Shown: positions 21,735 to 32,665 of the stretch, one piece after another
Layout: every line of letters begins with the position of its first letter
Numbering within the stretch: position 1 is the stretch's first letter
Assembly: GCA_036365145.1 (NCBI GenBank)
Contig: JAEOAD010000001.1
Location: 100,103,501-100,167,500 of the forward strand
Reading direction: 5' to 3'
Length of the DNA: 64,000 nt
Source: Orientallactaga sibirica
Taxonomy: Eukaryota > Chordata > Mammalia > Rodentia > Dipodidae
Notes under the pieces: generated by a model
What the model was told of the DNA's origin: nothing
Database searches by the model: none
What the model saw: only the letters and a program-made list of their open reading frames with translations
Translations under genes and position numbers: made by a program

Positions 21735-22853
21735 GACTAAAGTTTTGACAATGAAGCCAGTTCTACAGAAAATACTTGAAGGGATCCTTTATGCTGAACA
21801 AAAAGCAAAGCATACTCATGAGGAAACAGAAAAAAATAAACCATACTCAAATAATAATTAATATAAGAGAGCAAAGAAAAAATAGGAAGCATTACAAAAC
21901 ATGAGGGATGGCAAGAATAAATACATACCTTTCAAAAATAACTCTTACTATCAATGGCCTCAATGCCCCAACCAGAAGTTACAGGCTTGCAGACTGGATT
22001 AAAAGGCAGAATCCTTCTGTTTGTTGGTTACAAGAAACTTACCTTTCCATAAATGACAGACACTATCATAGGGTAAAAGCATACAAAACAATATTTCAAG
22101 CAAATGGGCCTAGAAATCAAGCAGGTGTTGGTATCCTAATATCTGACAGGATAGACTTTGAACCAATATTAATTAAGAAAGATAAAGAAGGTCACTTTAT
22201 ATTTATTAAAGGAACATTCAAGAGGAAGACATTACAATTCTAAACATATATACCCCTAACATGGCTACTCCTAATTTCATCAGACACTATTACACTTAAG
22301 GTTACAGATAACACCAAACACAGTTGCAGTTGGTGTCTTCAGTACCCCACTCATTAACTGAAAAATCATTCTGGCAAAAAATAATAAGAAAAAAATAAGC
22401 AGAGGGACATCTAGATTAAAGGATGTCATAGGACAAATGGACCTAATAGATACAGAACATTCCACCCAAATGCTGCAAAATATACATTCTTCTCTACTTC
22501 ACATAGAACAGTCTCTAAAATTGACCATATATTATGACCCAAAGCAAATCTTAACAAATGCAGGAAAACTGAAATATTTCTTTGCACTATATCTGATCAC
22601 AATGAGATTAAACTACAAATCAACAGCAAGAAAAACCATAGAGAATACACAAAATATGGAAACTAAACTGTACACTACTGAATGTTAAGTGGGTCATTGA
22701 AGAAATCAAAAAGGAAGTAAAATATCCATAGAGTCAAATGATAATGACAAAACCTTTGGGACCCAAAAACATAACCAAAATTTATTTGGGGACCCAATGT
22801 TTTATATAAAGAAGCAGTCAATTAAAAAGATAGGAAGAAATTTATAGATAAAA
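21735..22853 (+). pseudogene. L1 ORF2 5' fragment (endonuclease domain), copy 2
   Basis: Same content as 17764-18803: endonuclease N-terminus in the frame 21908-22243 ('LTINGLNAP', 'SVCWLQET'), then 22437-22688 in another frame. This copy keeps the 16-residue segment 'LHIEQSLKLTIYYDPK' that copy 1 lost, as expected for L1 ORF2, so copy 1 is the one deleted. Confidence 0.9.
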
Positions 22854-22972
22854 TAGAACCAAATAAACAAATGGAAAAGAAATTTAAAAGGTCTAATCAA
22901 GGTAAATAAATAAAAATCTATGAATGCTATACCAGTAAGTATAGTTAACGTTAAAAAAAACTAATGAAAACA
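22854..22972. other. Short AT-rich L1-like segment after the duplication
   Basis: A-rich text between the end of the duplication and a B1. It joins the next L1 tail across that B1's target-site duplication (taatgaaaacaa). Probably scrambled L1 sequence. Confidence 0.4.
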
Positions 22973-23128
22973 AGCCGGGCATGGTGGTGCATGCCTTTAA
23001 TCCCAGCACTCGGGAGGCAGAGGTTGAGGATTGACGTGAGTTTGAGTCCACCCTGAGACTACATAGTGAATTCCAGGTCAGCCTGAGCTACAGTGAGACC
23101 CTACATAAAAAAAAAAAAAAAAAAAAAA
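22973..23128 (+). mobile_element. B1 SINE with target-site duplication
   Basis: Near-consensus B1 (gccgggcatggtggtgcatg) with a 21-base poly(A). The target-site duplication 'taatgaaaacaa' lies on both sides. Young insertion into L1 sequence. Confidence 0.95.
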
Positions 23129-23678
23129 CCCTAATGAAAACAAATGCTGGTGAGGCTGTGGAGAAATAGAACAGTCTTTCACTGTTGGTGGGAATGTAAA
23201 ATGGTACAACCACTATGGAAAGCAATATGGAGACTCTTGAAAAGGATGACTATAGACTTACCAACAGATTCAGTTATTCCCTTACTGGGCGTTTACCCAA
23301 AAATCTCCAAACCCCGGATCAGGGAGATTTGCTCAACCATGTTTATAGCTGCTTAATTCATAATAGCTAAGACCTGGAATCAACCCAGATATCCATCATT
23401 AGATGAATGGATAACAAAGATCTGGTATATCTACACTATCGAATTCTATGCAGCAGTAAGGAAAAATGAAACAATGAATTTGAGGAAAAATGGTCGAACA
23501 TGGAACAGATCATTCTCAGTGAGCTCACCCAATCACAGAAAGATAATCACCTTATGGTCTCACTCATCTGTGGCTCCTAACCTGAATCCACCCAAGATGC
23601 TGTCATACCTAATAAGTACATTAAGGACCAGACAATAGTGAGGGTGGGATGGGGGGGGGTAAGGGTAGCGAGGGAGCA
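23129..23678 (+). pseudogene. L1 ORF2 C-terminal fragment
   Basis: The frame 23144-23356 reads 'CWWECKMVQPLWKAIWRLLK' and 'IPLLGVYPK', then 'MFIAA' before a stop. After that come 'IIAKTWNQP' and 'IWYIYTIEFYAAVRKNE'. This is the cysteine-rich C-terminal end of L1 ORF2. It leads into the G-rich start of the 3'UTR (ggtgggatgggggggggtaa). Inactivated by stops and 5' truncated. Confidence 0.95.
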
Positions 23679-24210
23679 TGTATTAATAGTCAGGGTTCTC
23701 TAGAGGAACAGAATGGATAGAATGAATTGTATTAAAAGGGAATTTATTGGATTAGCTTACACAGTCCAGCAATAGCAGGTTGCAGGCCTGAGAGTCAAGA
23801 AACCTGTTAGCTGCTCAGTCCACGAGGCTGGAGGCCTCAGCAGTCCCAATCCGGCACTGAAGGCCTGGAGGCTTCCTGGAGAGATGCTGCTCTTCAGTCC
23901 ACCCGGGTCTTCAGTCCACACTGGAAATCAGCAACACCAAGCAGCAAGTACCAAGTGGAAAACAGCGAGCAGCACTGGCAGCCAGGTGGGGGAGAGAGCC
24001 TTTCTTCCCAGAGCTTCTTTTTATCAACCAGCCCCCTCCTCCAAGAGGGGCCGCACACTCTGGGCCACCCACTCTGGGGGAAGGGCTTCCTCCTGGAGGA
24101 AGGATTCTTCCTTTAATTAGTTCTTCCTAGAGGCAGCCTCAGAGACACACTTATGAGGAATGTCTGTGGATTCCTAAACAAACCAAGTTGACACAAACTT
24201 AACCATCACA
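23679..24210 (-). mobile_element. Solo ERVL-type LTR (MLT2-like), 532 bp
   Basis: It begins tgtattaatagtcagggttc and ends aaccatcaca, giving TG...CA termini. It is flanked by an exact 5-bp target-site duplication, gagca, at 23674-23678 and 24211-24215. On the minus strand it reads tgtgatggttaagtttgtgt with caacttgg, the characteristic 5' end of ERVL LTRs, and ends in a 'ctagagaaccctgact'-like 3' end. A minus-strand AATAAA lies at 23743-23748. No internal region is present, so recombination between two LTRs left a solo LTR. The 78-codon frame inside is chance. Confidence 0.9.
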
Positions 24211-24387
24211 GAGCATAAGGGTGGAAGGGAGGGTAAGGGTGGGGGGACACAAATAGGGATCCAAATGAAATGGAACCATAAAATCCTATTTTCTGAACAA
24301 CAGGCTAAAACACTGATCCTTCAGCAGGCCCATAGAGGGAATACATGAACCACAGGGACATCATGAAGACTAACTTTAATATTTTCC

Positions 24388-24435
<48 letters not shown>

Positions 24436-25590
24436 CCTCCCCTCTCTCTCCCTCTTCTCTCTATGCTCTCTTTCTCTTTTATATTACCTGTCTTTTTCTT
24501 CCTTCATCTTCCTTGATTCTGACTTGTTATTCCCAGTACCAGTATGCAGTTAACTTTCACAATGAGCTGTTGATCAGAGAGACCTACAAGGTTTCCCATA
24601 AGAAGACAGATTTCTGTCAGAGTTCTTGATGACCCACCAAACGTTAATGGTAAGATCCTACTGCCAAAGACACCATATGCTGTTCAGATGAAACATGGAG
24701 TGACCTGATTGGAATCTGAGAGATGTCAGTCTCCAGACAGCACTTCTAGTGCCAGAGGGTGCTACACGAGTGACTGTGGGAAAATAACTGACATCTGTCC
24801 AAACAACTCATAGTCTAAGCTACTCAGCAGCAAACAACCTGACGTGATGCTCAAACAAGTGCAAAAGTGGCACACAGCCATGGCGGGTAACCAACTGCTC
24901 TTGATTTGGCTAACAGATCCTCTCAGTGGAATGGAACTCATAACTGGAACTAAGAAACAAGTCAAAACCATGTCCCAAAAATGAGCCCATTCTCTAATAT
25001 CAAAGCTCCCACCAATTGTGGGATAGAAGAGATCTACACATATAAAATTCTCTCTAAAATAACAATGGCCATCCCAACTATCCAGTACTGACTTCTCTAT
25101 CCATGGGAGAATTTGCTTCTCTTTTTCAGATGGATGCTGAACCTGAAGGGAGGATTGGCCTATCACACCTCACCAGGGCCCCATAGAGTAACGGGGGAAT
25201 GGGGCAAGAGTGGAGCTTTCTTGGTGAACCTGACACCAGAACAAGGCTGAAGGAGATAAACACAGAGAACATTCAACTCCTACTAAGCCAGATATCCAGA
25301 GACACAGAGGCTTCCAAGACCTTAACACTGAAGTATAATTAAAATGAACCCAACATGGCTCAGGGAAATTCATGGAAGAGGGGGTGGAAAGAGTGTTAGA
25401 GACACAAGTTGGATTGTTATGCACAGAGACTTTGCCTCTCCCCCATAACTGTTGGCTACCCCCATAATACAAGACCCACATTCCCCAATGAGGAGGGTTC
25501 CTTCGGAGGTGGGGAGGACAGGGAGGAGGCTACTGGAGGCACCAACACGAATGTAAAATTAGAATAAATTTAAAAAGAAAATAAAAAAAT
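24211..25590 (+). mobile_element. L1 3'UTR (type A), continuation after the LTR
   Basis: It resumes with the target-site copy gagca and the G-rich text gggtaagggtggggggacac, contains a (CT)n run at 24386-24431, and ends at gaataaatttaaaaag. It is collinear with minus-strand copies at 47055-47960 and 62291-62585, which defines it as an L1 3'UTR. Antisense frames of 134 and 103 codons (24762-25481, minus) fall here and, because the same antisense frames recur in the other copy, reflect repeat sequence rather than a gene. Confidence 0.85.
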
Positions 25591-25880
25591 AAAAATAATA
25601 TAAAGAATCAATGAAAAAATAGACCTTGGAAAAGATAAATAATATTGATAAACCCTTAGCAAACCTGACCAAAAGAATAGAGAAGAGATACAAAGTAATA
25701 AAATTAGAGATAAAAAAGACACCATTACAACAGATACCAAAGAAATTCAGAAAATCATAGGGACACACTTATGTATGTACATTCCACTAAATTTGAAAAT
25801 CAGAAGATAATGGATGATTTCTTTGACTTATATGACCTAAGAAATTAAACCAAGTTGAGGTAAACCATTTTTTAATAGAT
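25591..25880 (+). pseudogene. L1 ORF2 spacer fragment
   Basis: Broken translation reads 'NIDKPLANLTKRIEKRYK' and then degrades through stops. This is the part of ORF2 between endonuclease and RT. It is joined directly to a 3'UTR at about 25880, so the RT and C-terminal regions are absent. Confidence 0.7.
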
Positions 25881-26890
25881 CAGTGCCAGGGATCAACTTC
25901 CAGTGAGTTGTTGGCTAGGGTGGTCACTGATGCTCCCAGAAAATTACAAGCCATTGTAGAGGCCCTTGGTTTCCCACCAGGAACAGATGGTAAGACTCTA
26001 TTGCTTAAGACTGCACATACTTGAACTGCAAGGTCACTGAGAAGTCCTACTAGATCTGAGCTGAAAGCCACCTCTATGTGGACCAGCTGACAGAAATCTG
26101 GAAAAAGCTGAAAAAGCTACACTGCATGCAATTCAATGGGAGAGAGAGAAATCACCAGTGAAGATACTCAACAGTGGACACTGAAAGCCTTAAATTTGGC
26201 CAGCCAGGCCAAATGAGTGAATGGATGCAACAATGGCATTTCTATTATGGGGGAAACCACCCTTTGTCTAATTGGACTGGAGGCCTGCTCCATGGGAGGG
26301 AATACATACCTGATACTGAAAACCTTCAACATGGGAAGTCATGAGCCCTAGGGTTGTAATGTCTGCTGGTGTCCGGCTAAATGTATATCCTGTGTTCACC
26401 AAACTGCCCAGTAAGCACTTCTCTTAATGTTCATACCCATATATTAATGCTATTCTCATTTTTGGTTAGAGAAGCTTTGCTTTTCAGATGGAAGTGACTT
26501 TGGGATGACTCAGAAGGCACCATGGTGCTGAGAAGAAGTGACAAAGGAGTACTCAGCACTGAAATATCTCTAACACACCTTCCAAGGCTCAGGGTCCATT
26601 GCGGAAGAGGTGGCAGAAAGAATGTAAGAGCCGAAGGAAGGGTAAGACTCCTTACAACATGCTCCTCCAGACATAAAATGGCCCAGATATCCATGACCTC
26701 ACAGTGCCTGGCACTACCAACACAAGGCAATCATAATAGGAGGAAAAGATGATGACATCAAAATAAAAGAGAGACTGACTGAGAGGGGGATATGATAGAG
26801 AGTGGAGTTTCAAAGGAGAAAGTGGGGTGAGGGAGGGAATTACCATGGGATAGTGTCTACAATTATGGAAGTTGTCAATAAAATAAAAGA
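25881..26890 (+). mobile_element. L1 3'UTR (type B)
   Basis: Contains gccagggatcaacttccagt, aggaacagatggtaagactc, ctccatgggagggaatacat, ccaaggctcagggtccattg and ends gaagttgtcaataaaataaa, with the poly(A) signal. It is collinear with 28290-29545 and antisense with 56735-57510. Short frames on either strand here are repeat shadows. Confidence 0.85.
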
Positions 26891-28036
26891 AAATAGATCC
26901 TTAACTCTCTCATACACAAGAATCAAGTCCTTAATATTATTCCTTAAACTCTGAAACTTCTAGAGGAAAAATTAGAGGAAACATTTAAACATATTGCCAT
27001 GGGCAATGAATTTCTGAATACAACCCTAGTTGCTCAGGAAATTAAAAAGCTTTAGTACAGCAAAGGACACTCTGAATAGAGCCAAGATGCAACCTACAGA
27101 ATGGGAGAAAATCTTTGCAAGCTATACATCTGGTAGAGGATTAATATCCAGTATATACAAAGAACTGAAAAAAAAACTAATAAGACATCAAATAACTCTA
27201 TTAAAATTGGCTATGGAACTAAATAGAGAGTAATTAAAAGAAGAAATACAGATGGCATATAAACAACTAAAATATGTTTTATAACTTTAGCTGTCAGGGA
27301 AATACAATTGAAAACTGCTTTGAGATTCCTTTCACTTCTGTCAGAATGACTATCTTCAAGAAAACAAATGACAATAAATGCTAGTGAAGATTTTGATAAG
27401 GAGAAACCCTTCTGCAAAGATGATGTGAATGTAGACTGGTACAGACATTGTGGAAATCAGTGTGGAGGTTTCTGAGACAGCTAATAAAATAGACTTACCA
27501 TATGAACCAGCTATACCACTCCTTGGCATATAGCCTAAGGACTCTTCTCACTACCTTATACATACTTGCTCACCCATGTTTATTGCCACTCTATTCACAA
27601 TAGCTAGGAAATGTAACCAGCCTAGATGTCCCTCACCTAATGAATGGATAATGACTATGTGGTTTATTTATACAATGGAGTTCTATTAAAAATTTAAAAA
27701 GAAAAGAAATTATGAAATTTGCCACAAAATAGATGAATCTGGAAAGGATTTTACTGTGAGGTAACCCAAGCCCATAAAGCCAAACATCACATGTTCTCTC
27801 TCTTATATGGATCTTAGTTACAAATGTCTAGACTTAAATGTGAGTTGGAGTAAAAATTGGTAGCAGAACTCAGCTAGAAAGGGGCTATAATGGAGGGGGA
27901 GAGGGGAGGTCTTAAGGAGATGGTATTCCATATATTTAAGTAGATGAACAGATTACTGGGGGTGCAATGGCCTAAACGAGATCACATAAGGAGATAGAGT
28001 TAAAGAAGATTGGGGGAATTTTAATCAAATTCAAGA
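26891..28036 (+). pseudogene. L1 ORF2 C-terminal fragment and start of 3'UTR (type B)
   Basis: The frame 27030-27233 reads '[20 protein letters not shown]', '[20 protein letters not shown]' and '[20 protein letters not shown]', matching the L1 ORF2 C-terminal region. Further on come broken 'MFIATLFTIARKC'-like text and 'EWIMTMWFIYTMEFY'. From about 27770 it is 3'UTR. Many stops; inactive. Confidence 0.9.
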
Positions 28037-28292
28037 TTTTGGGCCTGAAGAGATGGCTTAGCGGTTAAGCACTTGCCTGTGAAGCCTAAGGACCCTGGTT
28101 TGAGGCTCGATTCGCCAGGACCCACATAAGTCCGATGCACAAGCTAGCGCATTCATCTGGAGTTTGTTTGCAGTGGCTGGAGGCCCTGGTGCACCCATTC
28201 TCTCTCTCTCTCTCTCTCTCTCTGCCTCTTTCTCTCTCTGTCTGTCACTCTCAAATAAAAAAATAAATACATAAACAATTTCTTTAAAAAAT
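28037..28292 (+). mobile_element. B2-like (DIP-type) SINE, near full length
   Basis: The best copy in the window: ggcctgaagagatggcttag, cggttaagcacttgcctgtg, aagcctaaggaccctggttt, a B-box-like region at gaggctcgattcgccagg, gcagtggctggaggccctgg, then (CT)n and an AAATAAATAC tail. The flank 'attcaagat' is repeated on both sides, marking a target-site duplication in the L1 3'UTR. Confidence 0.95.
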
Positions 28293-29548
28293 TCAAGATG
28301 TTATAAATAAGCCATATGGAAACTTACTCTTTGGATTACAGTGCATCCAAAATCCATTGACTGCTACTAGAAAAATTTCAGTACCATGTATGAGATACCT
28401 CCCAGTGAGTTGTTAGCCAGGGAGATCCTTGTTTCCCCAAGCCATAAAGGCCATTGCCAAGGCTCTTGCTTTCCTGCCAGGAATAGATGGTAAGACCATA
28501 TTGTGGATGACTACATATGCATTGGCTGCAAGGCCACTGAGAAAAAAGCTGGAGCTGAGCAGAAAACCTTCTCCCTATAGACCAGATGACAGAAAGCGGA
28601 AAAAAAACTGCACTGCATGCAGCCCTATTTGAGAGAGAAGCCATCAGCAATGAAAACAATAGACACTAGAGGCCTGAAGTTTGGCCAGCCAGGCCAAATG
28701 ACTGAACGGTATAATAGTGGCATGTCTGTTATGGGGGAAACCAACAGCTCTCTAATTGCACTGGAGGACTGCTCCATGGGAGGGAATGTATGATTGGTAC
28801 TGAAAACCTAACCAAAGCCTATGGTGATGAGCCTTAGGGGTGTAACGCCTGCTGGAGTCTGGCTAATGGTGTATATTATGCTCACTAAACTGCCCAGTAA
28901 CACATTTCTTAATATAGTAATGCCACTCTCACTTTTGCTTAGAGAAGCTTCTTTATTCAGATGGTGGTGTCCACTGGGATGACTCAAAAGGTACCATAGT
29001 CTTGAGAAGAAATGACAGAAAAGTATTCATCACTGAAACATCTCTATCACACCTTCCAAGGCTCAGGGCCCATTGTGGAAGATGTGGCAGAAATAATGTA
29101 AGAGCCAAAGGAAGGGTAGGACTGCTGACAATGCAATCGTTCAGACAGGAGTTGGCCTCAATAACAATGACCACACAGTGTCTAAAAATCCTACCTACAG
29201 AAAACCTTCATAATAGGAGGAAAAGATATTGACATCAAAATAAAACAAAGACTAATTAGGCTGGGTATGGTGGCACATGCCTTTAATCCCAGCACTCTGG
29301 AGGCAGAGGTAGGTGGATTGCTGTGAGTTCAAGGCCAGCCTGAGGCTACATGGTGAATGCCAGGTCAGCCTGGGCCAAAATGAGATCCTCCCTCAAAAAA
29401 AAAAAAAAAAAAGACTAATGGAGAAAGGGAGGAGATGATATGATGGAGAGTGGATTTGTGAAGGGTAAAGTGGGGGAGAGGAAGGAATTATCATCGTTTA
29501 TTTTCTATAATTATGGAAATTGTCAATAAAAACAGTTTGAAAAAAAAG
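28293..29548 (+). mobile_element. L1 3'UTR (type B), continuation
   Basis: Carries on from 28036 (ttcaagatgttataaataag, cagtaccatgtatgagatac, ccagtgagttgttagccagg) and ends gaaattgtcaataaaaacag. It is interrupted by a B1 at 29259-29413. Frames of 93, 76 and 73 codons here are UTR shadows. Confidence 0.85.
29259..29413 (+). mobile_element. B1 SINE with target-site duplication
   Basis: gctgggtatggtggcacatg through a 17-A tail. The target-site duplication 'aagactaat' lies on both sides. Confidence 0.95.
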
Positions 29549-29956
29549 ACTTGGGTAAATTCATGTACACACAGAGCAGTTTGCAGATATAGTGATGTGC
29601 TTTAGCCTGTTAAACGATTTTCCTCTGAAACATTTCCACTCACTTCCCTTAGAAAACAGTTTATCCCCAGGCTTGTTAGACATTCTTTCCCCAGGTCCCT
29701 CTGTACTTTAACTGCCAGGGAGAAACATCAAATGTGACTCACCAATCAGTCACTGGAAGACCAAGAATTTGTGTCAGGTGTGGAAGGTGGCTCACTATTC
29801 CTTTTGTGGCATCTGATGCTAGACACCCTTGCAGCCATATGGGTTCCATGTTCCAAGAAGAAATAACTCAGAAATGTGCATTCCTTGTCTTTAAGGACTT
29901 CATCTTCTATGCCAAGTGACACAAACCTCAGGGCACATTGAAAACAGCTCAGCCCA
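29549..29956. other. Single-copy DNA
   Basis: No repeat recognised. The 61-codon frame at 29734-29919 shows no motif. Confidence 0.45.
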
Positions 29957-30172
29957 GGACTGGAGAGATGGTTTAGTGGTTAAGGTATGTGCCTATGAAG
30001 CTAAAGGACCCAGGTTCAATTCCCTAGGACCCATGTAAGCCAGATACACAAGGTAGCGCATGTGTCTGGAGTGCATTTACACTGGCTAAAGGCTCTGGCT
30101 TGCCCATTATTCTCTCTGTCTTTCTCTCTCTATCTCTCTCTCTCAACTAAATAAAATAAATTTAAAAAATTA
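29957..30172 (+). mobile_element. B2-like (DIP-type) SINE
   Basis: gactggagagatggtttagt, aagctaaaggacccaggttc, agccagatacacaaggtagc, tctggagtgcatttacactg, CT tract and AAATAAAATAAA tail. Confidence 0.95.
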
Positions 30173-32007
30173 GTGAAAGAAACAGCTCAGCACATCATGC
30201 TCCATCTTCACCTCACTTTATTGTTAGCACCCAACAAACAAACAAAACAAAACAAAAAACTCGGATCCATGTGATTGTATAGGTCTCAATAAAACCAAAA
30301 GAAGCCTCTTAGAATCATGGGATCATATTTTTAAGGCTACTCAGTATGCCACAGGACATCACTGGGCTTCACTCAGGCAGAGTTAGTTTCTTCTCTCTCA
30401 GAATTCTGAAGTATGAAGATGAGCCACTTTGGGTCAGCTTTTTCTAATACCCTGCATTTTGTTATTCATATGCAAACTCTTAGAGGAGTGACAATGTTTG
30501 ATTCAACAAGACTGAGTAATCAAGGATGTGTTTTTCATCCAGCTGATCCTTCTTCACAGTAATTAGACATCAAACCCTGATCAAGGCAACCACAGATTGT
30601 GCTGTGTGTGAAACATATTTGACGGAAAGTTCTCAGCTTCGTACCTGGTACTAAATGAATGTTGTACAAAAGTTCTTCCGCCCTTGTGTGAGAAGCCCTC
30701 TGATCCTCCTTCCTCAGCTGTTACAACTGAGTGCAGTGAAGGAGAGGGCAATAAATATGTCCAAGGGAAACTGGCCCTTGAGTGAAAAATGTTCCTCAGC
30801 AGAAGTCAAAGTTAGGAAGTGTATTTACCTTTTGCTTAACAGTCAAATAAACATTCTACGAATTTTAATTAGCACTTCTAGCTGGTCATCACTCATAAGT
30901 ACTTCTTCAAATGCTGTGTTCCTTATGTAGATACAGTGCAATGGTTGGGTTGAATGCAATGTGTAGCCCTCTTAATAAGCAGGTTATAAGAACGAAGTAG
31001 CTTGTCTGAAATGGAATGGTTATTGTTTGTTGCTTTTCCCTTATTTGTTTTAAGTGAAATAGGAATCAACATGTTTGGTATAGCTAAGGACAAGTTTACT
31101 GGCCACAATGTATGCATAATAAATTAGTTCTGATAAATCACCTAAATTTAACCGGGCCATGGGTCCCCTGTTCTATGCTTAAACATTACATTATTTCTAA
31201 GAGTGTCCATGAGAGTATTCATAGATGATATTAACATTTGAACTTGTAAGTAAATGCAGCAGCTTTCTTTATTGTGAACGGGTCACATCCTTTCATAGTC
31301 TCAATGCTATAACAGCTTAAGCCAGAAATAATTTTCTCTTGTGTCTGATTATCTTCACGTGAGAACACCTCTCTGGTTTTACAAGGGAAAACACACTACA
31401 GGTTTCTTACTTCATAGATCTTTGGACTGGGCACTATGACATAGTTCTGTTGCAAGAGCACTTCTCACTTCCATGACTATATGCAACAGCTAAAAATCCA
31501 TCCCCTCCTCTTAAATCTTTGTCTCTGAAAAACAATTGGCTCAAACAAAGCATTATGTTTTAAATTGCATTTTGTTAAGGTTAGCCTTTTCCCTCCTTAC
31601 CCAGATGTTCCTTTTAAATCCATATACTCTAGAAATTACACTGCAAGTTATATGTTGACCATTATCAATAGCATAATAAATTATTTTGCCAAATGATTGA
31701 TGAGAGTAAGGGGTAACAAACAATAGTTTGTAATGTCCTGTGACATACTTTGTCAACTTTTATATAATTTACCAACTCTCAAATTTTGTCCAATCTAATT
31801 TTCCTGAAAATAAAAACATGTGAAGTCCATGGTATGCTAATAGGAAAAGGAAACTTTATAAATTGAATAGAAAAGGAAAAAAATCACAAAATCAGATAGT
31901 CATTATTCTTTTAAGGAAAAGACATAAAGGAAAACAAAAGCCAGTTTTCTGGTCATTAGATACATGTCTTAAAAACAGCTTTTTTATTTTAAGTTTCCAA
32001 ACAAGAA
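30173..32007. other. Single-copy DNA
   Basis: No recognised repeat apart from a short (CAAAA)n run at about 30235-30258. Frames such as 30655-30930 (91 codons) have no recognisable domain and no visible splice context. Confidence 0.5.
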
Positions 32008-32215
32008 AACTTCTGAACTTGGAGCACACACCTGTCATTCTAACATTTGGAAGGAATAGGGAGTCAGGAAGATCAGGAGTTCAGGCCAGCCTGAGGTACA
32101 AAGTGAGTTTGAGACCAGTCTGAACTTTCTGAGACCCTGTCTGAAACAAACAAACCAAAGAATAAACAAATAAAAGAAAGAAAAAAGAACAAAAAAAAAC
32201 CCAAAAACTTAGTTT
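32008..32215 (+). mobile_element. Old B1-related SINE
   Basis: Diverged B1-like text: gaacttggagcacacacctg, ttcaggccagcctgaggtac, gagaccctgtctgaaacaaa, with an A-rich (AAAC/AAAT)n tail. Could be a B4 rather than a B1. Confidence 0.65.
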
Positions 32216-32381
32216 AAAAAAGTCTACTAGTTACCAAAAAATGATTTCCAAGATATTCTAGTTTAATGGAAAATCTTTTGAATTTTATGTTGTAATTAAT
32301 TGCCTAATATTAGATACTACTTTTGGTACTGTCCACCTGTTGCTGTAGGTAAAGATTTTTCCCACATTAAGCCTCAGCACC

Positions 32382-32382
32382 T

Positions 32383-32421
<39 letters not shown>

Positions 32422-32449
32422 TTTGCAAGGGCAATTATACAGAGGAAGA

Positions 32450-32505
<56 letters not shown>

Positions 32506-32665
32506 CCAGTATCTCTTGTCACTGCAAACAAACTCTAGATGCATCAAACTCTAGATGCATGCATCACCTTCTGCCTCTGGCATTACTAGGGACTGGGGAA
32601 TCAAACCCAAGCTGGCAGGCTTAACAAGCAAGCATCTTTTGACTGCTTAACATCTCCCCAGGTCA
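32382..32665 (-). mobile_element. B2-like (DIP-type) SINE
   Basis: The (TTTA)n tail (32383-32424) and (GA)n tract (32453-32499) lead to gtcactgcaaacaaactcta. A 17-bp internal tandem repeat (caaactctagatgcat twice) follows, and the head lies at aacatctccccaggtc. Confidence 0.9.

Larger units (their letters stand above)
18804..22853. repeat. Tandem segmental duplication, copy 2
   Basis: Collinear with 14848-18803. Similarity continues to 'gaaatttatagat' (about 22841-22853) and then stops. The last ~110 bp is more disturbed: copy 2 carries a local insertion or rearrangement around 22755-22840 (the phrase gggacccaa appears twice). The tandem order suggests unequal exchange or a replication error, with little homology at the join. 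Confidence 0.95.

Noticed and set aside
24762..25481. Two minus-strand frames of 134 and 103 codons
   Set aside because: Also antisense L1 3'UTR.
28037..28292. tRNA-like head of B2-like SINEs as a tRNA gene
   Set aside because: Polymerase III boxes are present, but the cloverleaf is not intact and SINE body and tail follow.
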